NCBI RefSeq assembly: GCF_004216955.1
Contig: NZ_SGXL01000001.1
Coordinates: 1,421,034-1,485,033 of the forward strand
Direction of reading: 5' to 3'
DNA: 64,000 bases
DNA from: Fictibacillus sp. BK138
Lineage (GTDB): Bacteria; Bacillota; Bacilli; Bacillales; Fictibacillaceae
The translations under genes were made by a program, and so were the position numbers. A model generated the notes under the pieces. That model saw only the letters and a list, made by a program, of their open reading frames with translations, made no database searches and was not told the DNA's origin. Shown piece by piece: positions 24,764 to 33,469 of the stretch (its first letter is position 1; every line of letters begins with the position of its first letter).

Positions 24764-27174
24764 TGAAAGGTGTAATCATGGCTGGCGGAAAAGGAACACG
24801 TTTAAGACCTCTTACATGCAACATGCCAAAACCTATGGTGCCCATGCTTCACAAGCCGGTTATGGAATACGGCATTGAGCTGTTAAAAAGGTACGGAATA
24901 ACGGATATTGCTGTTACCGTTCATTATCTTCCAGATGCCATCAAAAACTATTTTGGAGATGGTCGGAATTTTGGAGTCAATCTCCATTATTTTGTAGAAG
25001 ATTCCCCTCTTGGAACTGCAGGTTCGATTAAAAATGCTGAAGATTTTTTAGATGAACGGTTTATTGTCATTAGCGGAGATGCTTTAACTGATTTTGACCT
25101 GGAAAAAGGGATTGATTTTCATGAAGAAAAGGATTCTCTTGTTACAATTTTTATGAAACAAGTAGAATCCCCTTTGGAATATGGTGTAATCATGACGAAT
25201 CAGGAAGGTAAGATCATACGATTCTTAGAAAAACCAAGCTGGAATGAAGTTTTCAGTGATACAGTGAATACTGGTATCTACGTTCTTGAGCCAGAGGTTT
25301 TCCAATATATCGAAAAAGATGTACCTGTTGATTTCAGTAAAGATTTATTTCCTTTACTAATGAAGGAAGATAAAAATCTGTTCGGGTATCAAGCAGATGG
25401 TTACTGGTCAGATATCGGAAGTCTGCAGCAATATCGCCAGTCTCATTATGATATGTTAAATGGCCTTGTCAATCTTCCCATTGTTGGAAAAGAGGTTGAA
25501 CCTGGCATCTGGATTGGTGAGAACGTTTTTATTGAAGAAGGAGCTAAGATCGAGGGTCCTATAAGTATTGCAGATGGCGCTGTCGTACGAAGAGGAGCTC
25601 ATGTTGGCAAACTGTCTGTTGTGGGAAAAAATAGTGTGGTGAGTTCGGGAAGTTCATTGAAAAAAACAGTTTTATGGAATGATGTTTTTGTAGGCGATCA
25701 ATGTGAGCTGAGAGGTGCTACTATTGCCAATGGTACAAAAGTTGAGAAAGATGCATCGATATTTGAGCATGCTGTAGTAGGGAATCATTGTACGATCGGC
25801 AAAAGTGCAACTTTAAAACCGGATGTGAAAATATGGCCGGAAAAAGAAATCTTTGAAGAGGCACTTGTTCATACTTCAATCGTGTGGGGAAAAAAGGCGA
25901 CCAAGTCTTTGTTTGGTTCAAGGGGAGTTTCAGGGATAGCGAATGTTGAAATTACTCCTGATTATATCGCAAGACTAGCGTCTGCATACGGTGCGGTTCT
26001 TCCGTATGGTTCACAGATTCTGATCGCAAGTGATTCGCATGATTTTTCTGTAATGATCAAGCAATCTTTTATCCAAGGACTTCATTCTTCAGGTGTACAT
26101 ACACTTGATATCAGCCCGACGGTGGCACCAGTAGTCAGATTTTCAATCGAGGAAGAGCGTTTGGAAGGCGGGGTTTACGTCCGTTTCTCAAACCCTACTG
26201 GTGAAAAACAATTAATGATCGAGTTTTATGATAACAAAGGTTTGCCGATCCACTCCGATCTTGAAAGAAAAATTGAAAATGCATACTGGCAGGAAGATTA
26301 TAGACGGGCATCGTTTGATAGAATTGGTAAAGGGGCGGTACAGGCCAATAAACACGAGGATTATATTTCTGCACTGCTTGAAGAAATACAGGAAAAAAGA
26401 ATACAAGAAGCAAAATTCAGGGTTGTTGTGAATTATAATCATCAGCCGTATTTGAATTTTATTCCGAATCTCTATAATAGGCTTAACTGTGAAATTCTAA
26501 CTGCTCCTTATCAGACGAAGCCTGAAGAAATGGCTTCATTTGTTAGAGTAACAAATGCCAACATTGGTGTGTTGATTGGTGAAGCAGGAGAAACCTTGCG
26601 ATTGATTACAGAAACTGGTGAAGTCTTAGACGAAGAAACCATGCTGGCTCTTTACGTTTTCACAGCTTTTTCTCAGGGCAAACAAAAGGAAATGGCTATT
26701 CCTGTTTATGGATCTTCTGCTTTAGATTCAATCGCAGAACGGCTAAAAGGGAAACTGATCCGTACCAAAGCCAACCCAAGATCCATAATGGAAGTTGGCG
26801 AAGGGGTCCTAAACTATCAATACGATGCACAATATGCATTTGTTCATATCCTTGAAGTGATGGCGATGCAGCAAATAACACTTTCAGAGCTCGTAAAAAT
26901 GCTGCCTGATGTGCATATGTTGAGAGAATATGTACCATGTCCAAAGGATAAAAAAGGACGCGTAATGCGAAGGCTGATGGAAGATATAAGGGATAACAAT
27001 GTAGAGCTTCTAGATGGAATAAAGGTATTTCATCCAGAAGGGGGCTGGACATTAATTTTACCTGATGTAGAACAACCTGTTTTCACAGTTTATTCTCAAA
27101 ATACGGATCCCGAACAAGCAAAACAGGCTGCTTCACAATACATCGAAAAAATTCAGCTGTATCAGCGGGTGTAA
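24763..27174 (+). CDS. Sugar nucleotidyltransferase with left-handed beta-helix and degenerate phosphomannomutase domain
   Basis: 803 aa. Residues 1-230 form a nucleotidyltransferase (MAGGKGTRLRPLTCNMPKPM at 6-25; SGDALTDFD for metal). Residues 250-375 form a left-handed beta-helix of hexapeptide repeats. The rest resembles phosphomannomutase/phosphoglucomutase. The active-site TASHNP is replaced by VRFSNPTG (about 473), so the phospho-serine is not in its usual place and the mutase half is probably not catalytic. The family makes GDP-mannose or NDP-glucose; in this operon NDP-glucose as donor for the GT4 enzyme is the plausible product (inference). Translationally coupled to the gene before; three bases before the next. 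Confidence 0.88.
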   Translation: MKGVIMAGGKGTRLRPLTCNMPKPMVPMLHKPVMEYGIELLKRYGITDIAVTVHYLPDAIKNYFGDGRNFGVNLHYFVEDSPLGTAGSIKNAEDFLDERFIVISGDALTDFDLEKGIDFHEEKDSLVTIFMKQVESPLEYGVIMTNQEGKIIRFLEKPSWNEVFSDTVNTGIYVLEPEVFQYIEKDVPVDFSKDLFPLLMKEDKNLFGYQADGYWSDIGSLQQYRQSHYDMLNGLVNLPIVGKEVEPGIWIGENVFIEEGAKIEGPISIADGAVVRRGAHVGKLSVVGKNSVVSSGSSLKKTVLWNDVFVGDQCELRGATIANGTKVEKDASIFEHAVVGNHCTIGKSATLKPDVKIWPEKEIFEEALVHTSIVWGKKATKSLFGSRGVSGIANVEITPDYIARLASAYGAVLPYGSQILIASDSHDFSVMIKQSFIQGLHSSGVHTLDISPTVAPVVRFSIEEERLEGGVYVRFSNPTGEKQLMIEFYDNKGLPIHSDLERKIENAYWQEDYRRASFDRIGKGAVQANKHEDYISALLEEIQEKRIQEAKFRVVVNYNHQPYLNFIPNLYNRLNCEILTAPYQTKPEEMASFVRVTNANIGVLIGEAGETLRLITETGEVLDEETMLALYVFTAFSQGKQKEMAIPVYGSSALDSIAERLKGKLIRTKANPRSIMEVGEGVLNYQYDAQYAFVHILEVMAMQQITLSELVKMLPDVHMLREYVPCPKDKKGRVMRRLMEDIRDNNVELLDGIKVFHPEGGWTLILPDVEQPVFTVYSQNTDPEQAKQAASQYIEKIQLYQRV

Positions 27175-27177
27175 AGT

Positions 27178-29160
27178 ATGCCAAGACATTTAGTTTTAGG
27201 TAACGGTAATTTACTTATCAACTTAGATGATTTTTTGCAGATTAGAGACATCTATTTTCCTTATGTTGGTCAGCAGAATCATGTTCAGGGACATGTAAAC
27301 CGAGTAGGAGCCAGTATCAATGGCTCCTTTTCTTGGCTTTCTTCTAGAGAATGGGTGGTAGAACCTGGTTACCGCAGTGACTCTTTAGTCACTCAGTCCT
27401 TCGCAAGGAATAAAAAAGAGGGTGTGTGCCTGAAGATTGAAGATGCTGTACATCAAAGAGAAAACATGTTTATGAGGAAGATCAGTATTATGAATGAAAC
27501 AGATGTAGAAAAGAATATTAAGCTTTTCTTTCACCAGGATCTTTCCATTTACGAGACCGAGGTCGGTGATACTGCCTACTACGATCCTCATAAGTCAGTC
27601 ATTATCCATTATAAAAAGAATCGATATTTTTTGTTTCATGCTTCTTTAGATGGAAAAGGAATGGATCAATACACCACAGGTATAAAACGGTTTTTAAGCG
27701 CAGAGGGTACATGGAAGGATGCTGAAGATGGCCATCTTCATGTGAATCCAATTGCTCAAGGATCGATAGACAGTACGTTCTCGGTCACTGGAGTCATACC
27801 GCCCAATGAAACAAAAGAAGCATTTTATTCCCTGACAGTTGGGAAAAGCAGAGAAGAGGTTTTTTCTCTTTTTGATTATCTAATGGAGATCGGCCCATCA
27901 TTAACACTGGACAAAATTGATGTTTATTGGCGAAGATGGGTTAACAAAACGAAGATTAACCCATGCAATCTTTCAGACGAACTGCTCGATCTATACAACC
28001 GCAGTCTGCTTATTTTGCGTACGCAAACGAATGAGAATGGCTATATCATCGCAGCAAATGACTCTGATATACAACAATATAACCGCGATCATTACAGTTA
28101 TATGTGGCCAAGAGACGGAGCGTTAATAGCAGCAGCTGCTGCGAAAGCAGGATTTCACGGCATGGTTAAAAATTTTTATAGAAGATGTGCTGAAGTTCTT
28201 ACGAAAGAAGGGTACCTGCATCATAAATATAATCCAGACGGTTCCATTGGTTCTTCATGGCATCCGATGATCGATAAAGATGGAGCAAGCCAGCTTCCTA
28301 TTCAAGAAGATGAAACTGCACTTGTTTTGTGGGCGTTCTGGGAGCACTATAAAGAAACGGGTGATATTGAATTTGCTCAATCTCTTTATCGTTCACTTGT
28401 CAGACCAAGTGCCAGATTTTTGCTCCAATATATGCATAGTGAACTCGACCTACCTCTGCAATCTTATGATCTTTGGGAGGAAAGGAGAGGGATATTTACG
28501 TTTACAGCAAGCAGTGTATATGGGGGACTGATGGCTGCATATTCCTTTGCAACACTTTTTGGAGAAGATGATCGGGCTGAACGATATAAAAAAGGTGCCG
28601 AACGCATTAAAGCAGGTATGGAAAAACATCTGTATGATGAAGGTGCGGGCAGATTCATCAGAGGCATCTATTTATTAGATGATAATGCTTATAAAAAGGA
28701 TTTTACGATGGAATCAAGCATGTATGCCTTATTTGCCTTTGGTGTATTTCCAGCAGATGATGAAAGAGTGATCCGTACGATGCATCAGATGGAAGAGGAT
28801 TTAAGTATAAAAACGAACGTCGGTGGGATTGCAAGGTACACTAACGATTACTATTTTCAGCAAACACATGAAGTTGGAAGGGTTCCAGGAAACCCATGGC
28901 TGATTTGTACACTTTGGGTAGCAAAATGGTACATTCAAAAGGCAAAAACAGTATATGATTTAGAACGGCCACACGAAATTTTGCGCTGGGTCCAAGAGCA
29001 TAGTTTTTCAACGGGGGTATTGCCAGAACAGCTCCACCCATTCACAGGTGATGCATTATCAGTGGCTCCTCTAACATGGTCGCATGCTACTTTTGTCGAT
29101 GTTTTAAAAGAATATACGACCGTATATCAGAAACTTTCACAAAACTCTCTTGCCCGTTAG
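27178..29160 (+). CDS. Glycoside hydrolase family 15 (glucoamylase/glucodextranase-like)
   Basis: 660 aa. An N-terminal beta-sandwich (about 1-270) is followed by the (alpha/alpha)6 barrel. Catalytic candidates are Glu377 or Glu379 in PIQEDETALVLW (acid) and Glu617 in GVLPEQLHPFTGD (base), and SYMWPRDGAL is the usual subsite motif. No signal peptide, so it should act inside the cell, trimming alpha-glucan ends to glucose or disproportionating. ATG 27178 lies three bases after the previous stop; last gene of the four-gene operon. Related enzymes include trehalases of the same family, so the substrate is not certain. Confidence 0.88.
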   Translation: MPRHLVLGNGNLLINLDDFLQIRDIYFPYVGQQNHVQGHVNRVGASINGSFSWLSSREWVVEPGYRSDSLVTQSFARNKKEGVCLKIEDAVHQRENMFMRKISIMNETDVEKNIKLFFHQDLSIYETEVGDTAYYDPHKSVIIHYKKNRYFLFHASLDGKGMDQYTTGIKRFLSAEGTWKDAEDGHLHVNPIAQGSIDSTFSVTGVIPPNETKEAFYSLTVGKSREEVFSLFDYLMEIGPSLTLDKIDVYWRRWVNKTKINPCNLSDELLDLYNRSLLILRTQTNENGYIIAANDSDIQQYNRDHYSYMWPRDGALIAAAAAKAGFHGMVKNFYRRCAEVLTKEGYLHHKYNPDGSIGSSWHPMIDKDGASQLPIQEDETALVLWAFWEHYKETGDIEFAQSLYRSLVRPSARFLLQYMHSELDLPLQSYDLWEERRGIFTFTASSVYGGLMAAYSFATLFGEDDRAERYKKGAERIKAGMEKHLYDEGAGRFIRGIYLLDDNAYKKDFTMESSMYALFAFGVFPADDERVIRTMHQMEEDLSIKTNVGGIARYTNDYYFQQTHEVGRVPGNPWLICTLWVAKWYIQKAKTVYDLERPHEILRWVQEHSFSTGVLPEQLHPFTGDALSVAPLTWSHATFVDVLKEYTTVYQKLSQNSLAR

Positions 29161-29168
29161 ATAAGAAT

Positions 29169-29197
29169 TTGTTATCATGTTAAAGTATGGTTTAATA
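29169..29197 (+). promoter_or_regulatory. Putative rpmG promoter
   Basis: TTGTTA (29169-29174), 17-bp spacer, TTAATA (29192-29197). Confidence 0.45.
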
Positions 29198-29260
29198 GAG
29201 AATAATGACTGTTAGTAACCATTAATATGTACTTTGGTAAAGATGTGGAGGGAAACAACA

Positions 29261-29410
29261 ATGCGTGTAAACATTACTTTAGCTTGTACTGAGACTGGTG
29301 ATCGTAACTACATCACTACTAAAAACAAGCGTACAAATCCAGACCGTTTAGAGCTTAAAAAATACAGCCCGCGTTTAAAGAAATACACAGTTCACCGTGA
29401 AACGAAGTAA
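29261..29410 (+). CDS. rpmG: 50S ribosomal protein L33, zinc-free form
   Basis: 49 aa, reading [20 protein letters not shown] and ending [10 protein letters not shown], a full-length L33. GTGGAGGG lies upstream of the ATG. The zinc-ribbon CxxC pairs of C+ L33 are missing: the first is CTET and the second region reads KKYSPRLKK, leaving a single cysteine. This is therefore a C- paralogue that does not need zinc. Another L33 may exist elsewhere. It has its own promoter and terminator. Confidence 0.95.
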   Translation: MRVNITLACTETGDRNYITTKNKRTNPDRLELKKYSPRLKKYTVHRETK

Positions 29411-29421
29411 TTTCACTTAAG

Positions 29422-29463
29422 AACGCCTGACTCCCATGAGAATGAGGAATCAGGCGTTTTTTC
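29422..29463 (+). terminator. Terminator of rpmG
   Basis: AACGCCTGA / TCAGGCGTT stem with an inner CTC/GAG pairing, then TTTTT. Confidence 0.88.
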
Positions 29464-29507
29464 GTACATAGAACTTAATAAAAGCTAAGGATTGGGGAGC
29501 GGATAGA

Positions 29508-30206
29508 ATGAAAATTGGGATTTTAGGCGGTTTGACTCCACAGGCTACGATAGAATACTACAAGCTGATTATAAACAAGTATCAAACGGAGATAGACTCC
29601 TCAGCTTTTCCTGAGATGGTTATTGAAAGTGTAGATGTGAGTAAAGTGCATCATTTAACAACGGGAAAGAAGGATCAGCAGCTCATACAATATTTATCTG
29701 AATCCATGAATGATCTAATGCAAGCTGGTGCTGATGTTATCCTTATTGCTTCGAATACTCCTCATCTCTTTTATGAAGAAATTACAAGGAATGTTAGTGT
29801 TCCTGTGATCAGCATATTAGATGCGACCTCTGATGAAGTAATAAAAAGCAATAAGAACCGGATCGGCCTATTAGGGACGATTCCGACTATGCAGAGCAAT
29901 CTATACAGAAAACCTTTTATAAACACTGAAATCCAAATTTTTGTTCCTGAAATAACCGAGCAAGACTTCTTGCAGGAAAAGATTTTCAAACAATTTTCCA
30001 GAGGCATATTCATTAAAGAGGATATAATGGCCGTAGAGAACATGATTCAACAGTTAAATAGTAAATATAAAATTAATGGATTGATTTTAGGGTGTACTGA
30101 ACTTCCAATCTTTCTAAAACAAGATGACTGGAAAGATATTGAACTATTTGATACTACATCGATTCACGTAGATAGCTTAATTCGTTTTTTGAAAAAGAAG
30201 CCTTAA
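29508..30206 (+). CDS. Aspartate/glutamate racemase family protein
   Basis: 232 aa, two-domain Asp/Glu racemase fold: N-terminal GGLTPQATIEYY (residues 7-18) and C-terminal GCTELP (C196). In racemases the first catalytic cysteine lies in the CNT motif; here it is ASNTPH with Ser82. The second cysteine remains. Members with a substituted first residue can act in one direction only or on other substrates, so the activity is open. TTGGGGAG precedes ATG 29508. Stands alone between rpmG and yqgN. Confidence 0.8.
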   Translation: MKIGILGGLTPQATIEYYKLIINKYQTEIDSSAFPEMVIESVDVSKVHHLTTGKKDQQLIQYLSESMNDLMQAGADVILIASNTPHLFYEEITRNVSVPVISILDATSDEVIKSNKNRIGLLGTIPTMQSNLYRKPFINTEIQIFVPEITEQDFLQEKIFKQFSRGIFIKEDIMAVENMIQQLNSKYKINGLILGCTELPIFLKQDDWKDIELFDTTSIHVDSLIRFLKKKP

Positions 30207-30238
30207 AAAATACTGGCGACTCTATCACTGTTTTTTTT

Positions 30239-30266
30239 TTGTCTCTTATAGGACACGTGCTATGAT
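30239..30266 (+). promoter_or_regulatory. Putative yqgN operon promoter
   Basis: TTGTCT (30239-30244), 16-bp spacer, TGC-TATGAT extended -10 (TATGAT 30261-30266), 35 bases before the start codon. Confidence 0.5.
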
Positions 30267-30300
30267 TAAGGCATAATTCAATTCATAAGAGGTGCTGCAA

Positions 30301-30858
30301 ATGACGAAGTCTGAATGGCGAAAAAAGATAAAGAATGAATTACTCTCTATGGAGGCAAATGATCGAAAGGTACTGAGCGCAAAAATAGCGGGACAATTAT
30401 TTGAAACAGAACTCTGGCAAAATTCAAACTTTATCGGAATTACTGTTTCCAGGAAATTTGAACTAGACACGACAACTATTATAAAGAAAGCATGGGAGGA
30501 AGGAAAAACTGTTTGTGTACCAAAATGCTATTCGGCTGACAAAATGATGGAATTTAGAGAACTGAATTCCTTTAATGATTTAGAGAATGTGTATATGGAC
30601 CTCTATGAACCAATTGCTGAAAGAACAAATGTAATCCCTAAAGAAACGATCGACTTGCTTATCGTACCTGGGCTGGTTTTTGACAAAAAAGGATACAGGA
30701 TTGGTTACGGAGGCGGCTATTATGACCGTTTCTTAAAGAACTATCAAGGTTCAACATTATCGATCTGCTACTCATTTCAAACGGCAGAACAACTGCCTTT
30801 TGAAGAATTTGATGTACCAGTTGAACAAATTATTACTGAAGAAGGACGCTATATATAA
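30301..30858 (+). CDS. yqgN: 5-formyltetrahydrofolate cyclo-ligase
   Basis: 185 aa. Converts 5-formyl-THF to 5,10-methenyl-THF with ATP, salvaging a folate pool that arises from serine hydroxymethyltransferase. It carries the N-terminal basic W-RKKIKNEL start and the nucleotide-binding signature GYGGGYYDRFL (about residues 138-148) with LLIVPGLVFD before it. The frame is open from GTG 30292; ATG 30301 is chosen for AGAGGTG six bases upstream. Its stop overlaps the DUF92 start. Named after the B. subtilis gene at this map position. Confidence 0.9.
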   Translation: MTKSEWRKKIKNELLSMEANDRKVLSAKIAGQLFETELWQNSNFIGITVSRKFELDTTTIIKKAWEEGKTVCVPKCYSADKMMEFRELNSFNDLENVYMDLYEPIAERTNVIPKETIDLLIVPGLVFDKKGYRIGYGGGYYDRFLKNYQGSTLSICYSFQTAEQLPFEEFDVPVEQIITEEGRYI

Positions 30859-31649
30859 TGGAAGTTTTCTTTTTTGTGGGGATTGGTCTGCTTTGTATGG
30901 TCTCCTTTATTTTTAAGCTGCTTACACTTAGGGGAAGTACAGCAGCATTTATTACAGGTGCTCTTATCTTTTATTCTTTTGCATGGCAGGGTTTAGTTAT
31001 TTTAGCGGTATTTTTTCTAACATCATCCCTTTTAACAAAATGGAAAAGAGAAGTGAAAATAGATTATAATGCAGAACCTTTAGAAGACAAGAAGGGGCGC
31101 ACAGCCGGTCAAGTGTTTGCGAACGGAGGTACATCTTCTCTTGCTGCAATAGGGGATATTTTAATGCCAGACCCATTATGGTTAATGGTATTTGCAGGTG
31201 CACTTGCGACCGCTACAGCAGATACGTGGGCTTCTGAGATCGGAATACTGTCCAAAACAAAGCCCTTTCACTTAAAAGAGTGGAGAAAGGTTGAAGCAGG
31301 ACTTTCAGGAGCTGTTACGGGATTAGGAACGATCGCTGCGGTTTTAGGTGCTGCAGCAATTGGGGCAAGTTATTATTTTCTATTCGATTCATCAACTTTC
31401 ATGGGAACTCTTATTATTATTTTTGCGGGTTTTTTTGGAAATGTTGCTGATACCCTTTTTGGAGCTTGGTTCGAACAAAAGTATTATTGCCAAGTTTGTA
31501 AAACAGAAACTGAGAGTAAGTGGCATTGCAAAATGAAAACAGTGAGAATATTTGGTTTACCATGGGTAACAAATAATCTTGTTAATTTTAGCTCTACGAT
31601 TATTGGCGCGTTAATAGCGGGGGGATTATACACATGGACAGTTCAGTGA
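30858..31649 (+). CDS. DUF92 family membrane protein
   Basis: 263 aa, polytopic, with about six hydrophobic segments. LTLRGSTAAFITGALI at the N-terminus and GALATATADTWASEIG (about 113-128) define DUF92/VTE6-like proteins, whose plant members phosphorylate phytyl phosphate. The bacterial role is unknown; a polyprenol or isoprenoid-phosphate kinase is only an analogy. A C-terminal CQVCKTETESKWHC segment near 214-227 has a metal-site look. It is coupled at both ends: ATG in the yqgN stop (TAATG), and 16 bases of overlap with mobA. Confidence 0.82.
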   Translation: MEVFFFVGIGLLCMVSFIFKLLTLRGSTAAFITGALIFYSFAWQGLVILAVFFLTSSLLTKWKREVKIDYNAEPLEDKKGRTAGQVFANGGTSSLAAIGDILMPDPLWLMVFAGALATATADTWASEIGILSKTKPFHLKEWRKVEAGLSGAVTGLGTIAAVLGAAAIGASYYFLFDSSTFMGTLIIIFAGFFGNVADTLFGAWFEQKYYCQVCKTETESKWHCKMKTVRIFGLPWVTNNLVNFSSTIIGALIAGGLYTWTVQ

Positions 31650-32254
31650 TTTGTGCAGGTATCGTTTTAGCTGGCGGCGAATCCAGGAGATTTGGAAGCC
31701 CGAAAGCATTAGCAGAGTGGAATAATAAAACGTTTGTAGAGTATTCAGTGGAATCACTGACGCCTCATACGGATGTGATCTTAGTTATTTCACGTGAGGA
31801 GCTACGGTACACTCTAACGAAAAATAGCTCAAAGTCCATACGTATTCTTGAAGATGTACCACGCTACAAAGGAAAAGGTCCGTTAGCAGGTATTTATACC
31901 GGAATGATCAGCCAAAAAGCTGATTACTATCTTATCGCCCCGTGTGACATGCCTTTAATGAGCAGCAGTATGTATCGAAAATGGCTTACAGCTGCACAAG
32001 AGGGAGAATATGATTGTGTTATCCCTGTATTAAACGAAAAAATATATCCATTAAACGGAGTATATAAAAAAACATGTTTACCTGATATTACTTCCTGTTT
32101 GCAAGAAAATATCTTTAAAGTATTAAAGCTCCTTCAGAAAAAAAACACCAAGTATATAGAAGTAGAAGAAGAGGAAGAACATTTTTTTAAAAATGTGAAC
32201 ACAACAAACGAGCTAATCGGGATCATTGAGGAGGCAGCCAATGAATCGGTATGA
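31634..32254 (+). CDS. mobA: Molybdenum cofactor guanylyltransferase MobA
   Basis: 206 aa. Transfers GMP from GTP to molybdopterin to form the guanine dinucleotide cofactor. Nucleotide-binding LAGGESRRFGSPKA (residues 12-25) and the metal-binding APCDMPL (about 98-104) are intact. It overlaps the DUF92 gene at its 5' end and moeB at its 3' end. No molybdoenzyme gene is visible in the window. Confidence 0.88.
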   Translation: MDSSVICAGIVLAGGESRRFGSPKALAEWNNKTFVEYSVESLTPHTDVILVISREELRYTLTKNSSKSIRILEDVPRYKGKGPLAGIYTGMISQKADYYLIAPCDMPLMSSSMYRKWLTAAQEGEYDCVIPVLNEKIYPLNGVYKKTCLPDITSCLQENIFKVLKLLQKKNTKYIEVEEEEEHFFKNVNTTNELIGIIEEAANESV

Positions 32255-33248
32255 AAAACAAGAGCTCTTCCGTCCAATCGGTAAAGAGGGACAGGCTATC
32301 CTGCAAACAAAAACTGCTGTGATTGCAGGAGTTGGAGCTCTTGGTTCAGCTTTAGCACATCAGCTGGCGCGTGCAGGCATAGGACGATTAATATTAATAG
32401 ACCGCGATGTAGTAGAAGAATCAAATTTACAGCGACAGACTCTTTTTATTGAAAAAGACTCAGAAGATATGGTTCCGAAAGTTATTGCAGCGAAAGAACG
32501 TCTAAACGCTATTAATTCTTCAGTAGATATTGAAGTACATTTTAAGCAACTTACAGGGCATAACGCAGAAAAGCTTGTGGAAGATGCGGATGTGGTCTTG
32601 GACGGAACTGACAATTTTGAAACGCGGTACATACTGAATGATGTATGTATGAAAAATAACATCCCATACGTTTATGGAGGGGTCGCTGGTTCTACAGGGA
32701 CTGTGGCGGTATTTCTACGAGATCAGACTTGTTGTCTTCGCTGTTTATTAGGAGGACGGATGTTAGGGGAAACGTGCGATGCAAATGGTGTGATTATGCC
32801 AGCAGTTGAAATTACGGCATCCTATCAAACGGTGGAAGCGCTTAAAATTCTTACAGGCCAATCAGCCTTAATCACACCAAAGATGTTAACATTTGATGTC
32901 TGGACGAGAATGAATATGGAAACAAAACTTCCTCTTTCTAAAGCGGATTGTCCAGTTTGCATCAAGAATATATACCCGGCTCTTCAAAAAGATTTTTTGG
33001 AAGCAATCGTTCTATGCGGGAGAAAGACTGTGCAACTATCAACGAATAGATTATTTGATCTTAACCAGCTAGAATCAGAACTTGCACTGCACCACCCTAT
33101 CTTAACTCCCTTTTTGCTTAGAGTCACAATAAACGGATTAGATGTTGCAATATTTAAAGATGGTCGAATCCATGTAAAAGGGACAGAGGACACAAAAATT
33201 GCCCAAGAAATGTATGAAGAATATTTCGCAAGACTTGTTTACGAATAA
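32241..33248 (+). CDS. moeB: MoeB/ThiF-type sulfur-carrier adenylyltransferase
   Basis: 335 aa. An E1-like enzyme that adenylates the C-terminal glycine of MoaD or ThiS. Shown by the Rossmann GVGALG (residues 30-35), DRDVVEESNLQRQ and DGTDNFETR with the zinc cysteines CLRC and CPVC. A C-terminal extension of about 95 residues lacks the rhodanese domain of eukaryotic relatives. TTG 32226 opens the frame but ATG 32241 follows GAGGAGG. It overlaps mobA by 14 bases, so the pair supports molybdopterin synthesis; a thiamine role is possible too. Confidence 0.88.
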   Translation: MNRYEKQELFRPIGKEGQAILQTKTAVIAGVGALGSALAHQLARAGIGRLILIDRDVVEESNLQRQTLFIEKDSEDMVPKVIAAKERLNAINSSVDIEVHFKQLTGHNAEKLVEDADVVLDGTDNFETRYILNDVCMKNNIPYVYGGVAGSTGTVAVFLRDQTCCLRCLLGGRMLGETCDANGVIMPAVEITASYQTVEALKILTGQSALITPKMLTFDVWTRMNMETKLPLSKADCPVCIKNIYPALQKDFLEAIVLCGRKTVQLSTNRLFDLNQLESELALHHPILTPFLLRVTINGLDVAIFKDGRIHVKGTEDTKIAQEMYEEYFARLVYE

Positions 33249-33291
33249 AAATACCATCAAACACAGAAAGTATAAGCAAGGAGGTTTTTTT

Positions 33292-33468
33292 ATGAAAGGA
33301 TTTATGATTAAAGGCTTTTTGTTATTCCTTGCTGTAATGCTCGGTTATAGAATGCGTTATCGTCTGATCAACATGGCGCTGGGACAACCTTTTATTAGAC
33401 GTTTTGTTGTAGGGAGTGCTATGTCTTTTCCGGGATTGCGTTCAAAAATGATGGATGAATTGATCTAA
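33292..33468 (+). CDS. Small membrane-associated protein
   Basis: 58 aa. Residues 4-20 are hydrophobic (IKGFLLFLAVMLGYRMR), followed by a basic, partly amphipathic stretch (RRFVVGSAMSFPGLRSKM). Strong AGCAAGGAGG site with a T-rich spacer before ATG 33292. No family recognised. It lies 43 bases after moeB and two bases before the HAD gene, so it is likely translated from the same message. Confidence 0.6.
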   Translation: MKGFMIKGFLLFLAVMLGYRMRYRLINMALGQPFIRRFVVGSAMSFPGLRSKMMDELI

Positions 33469-33469
33469 T

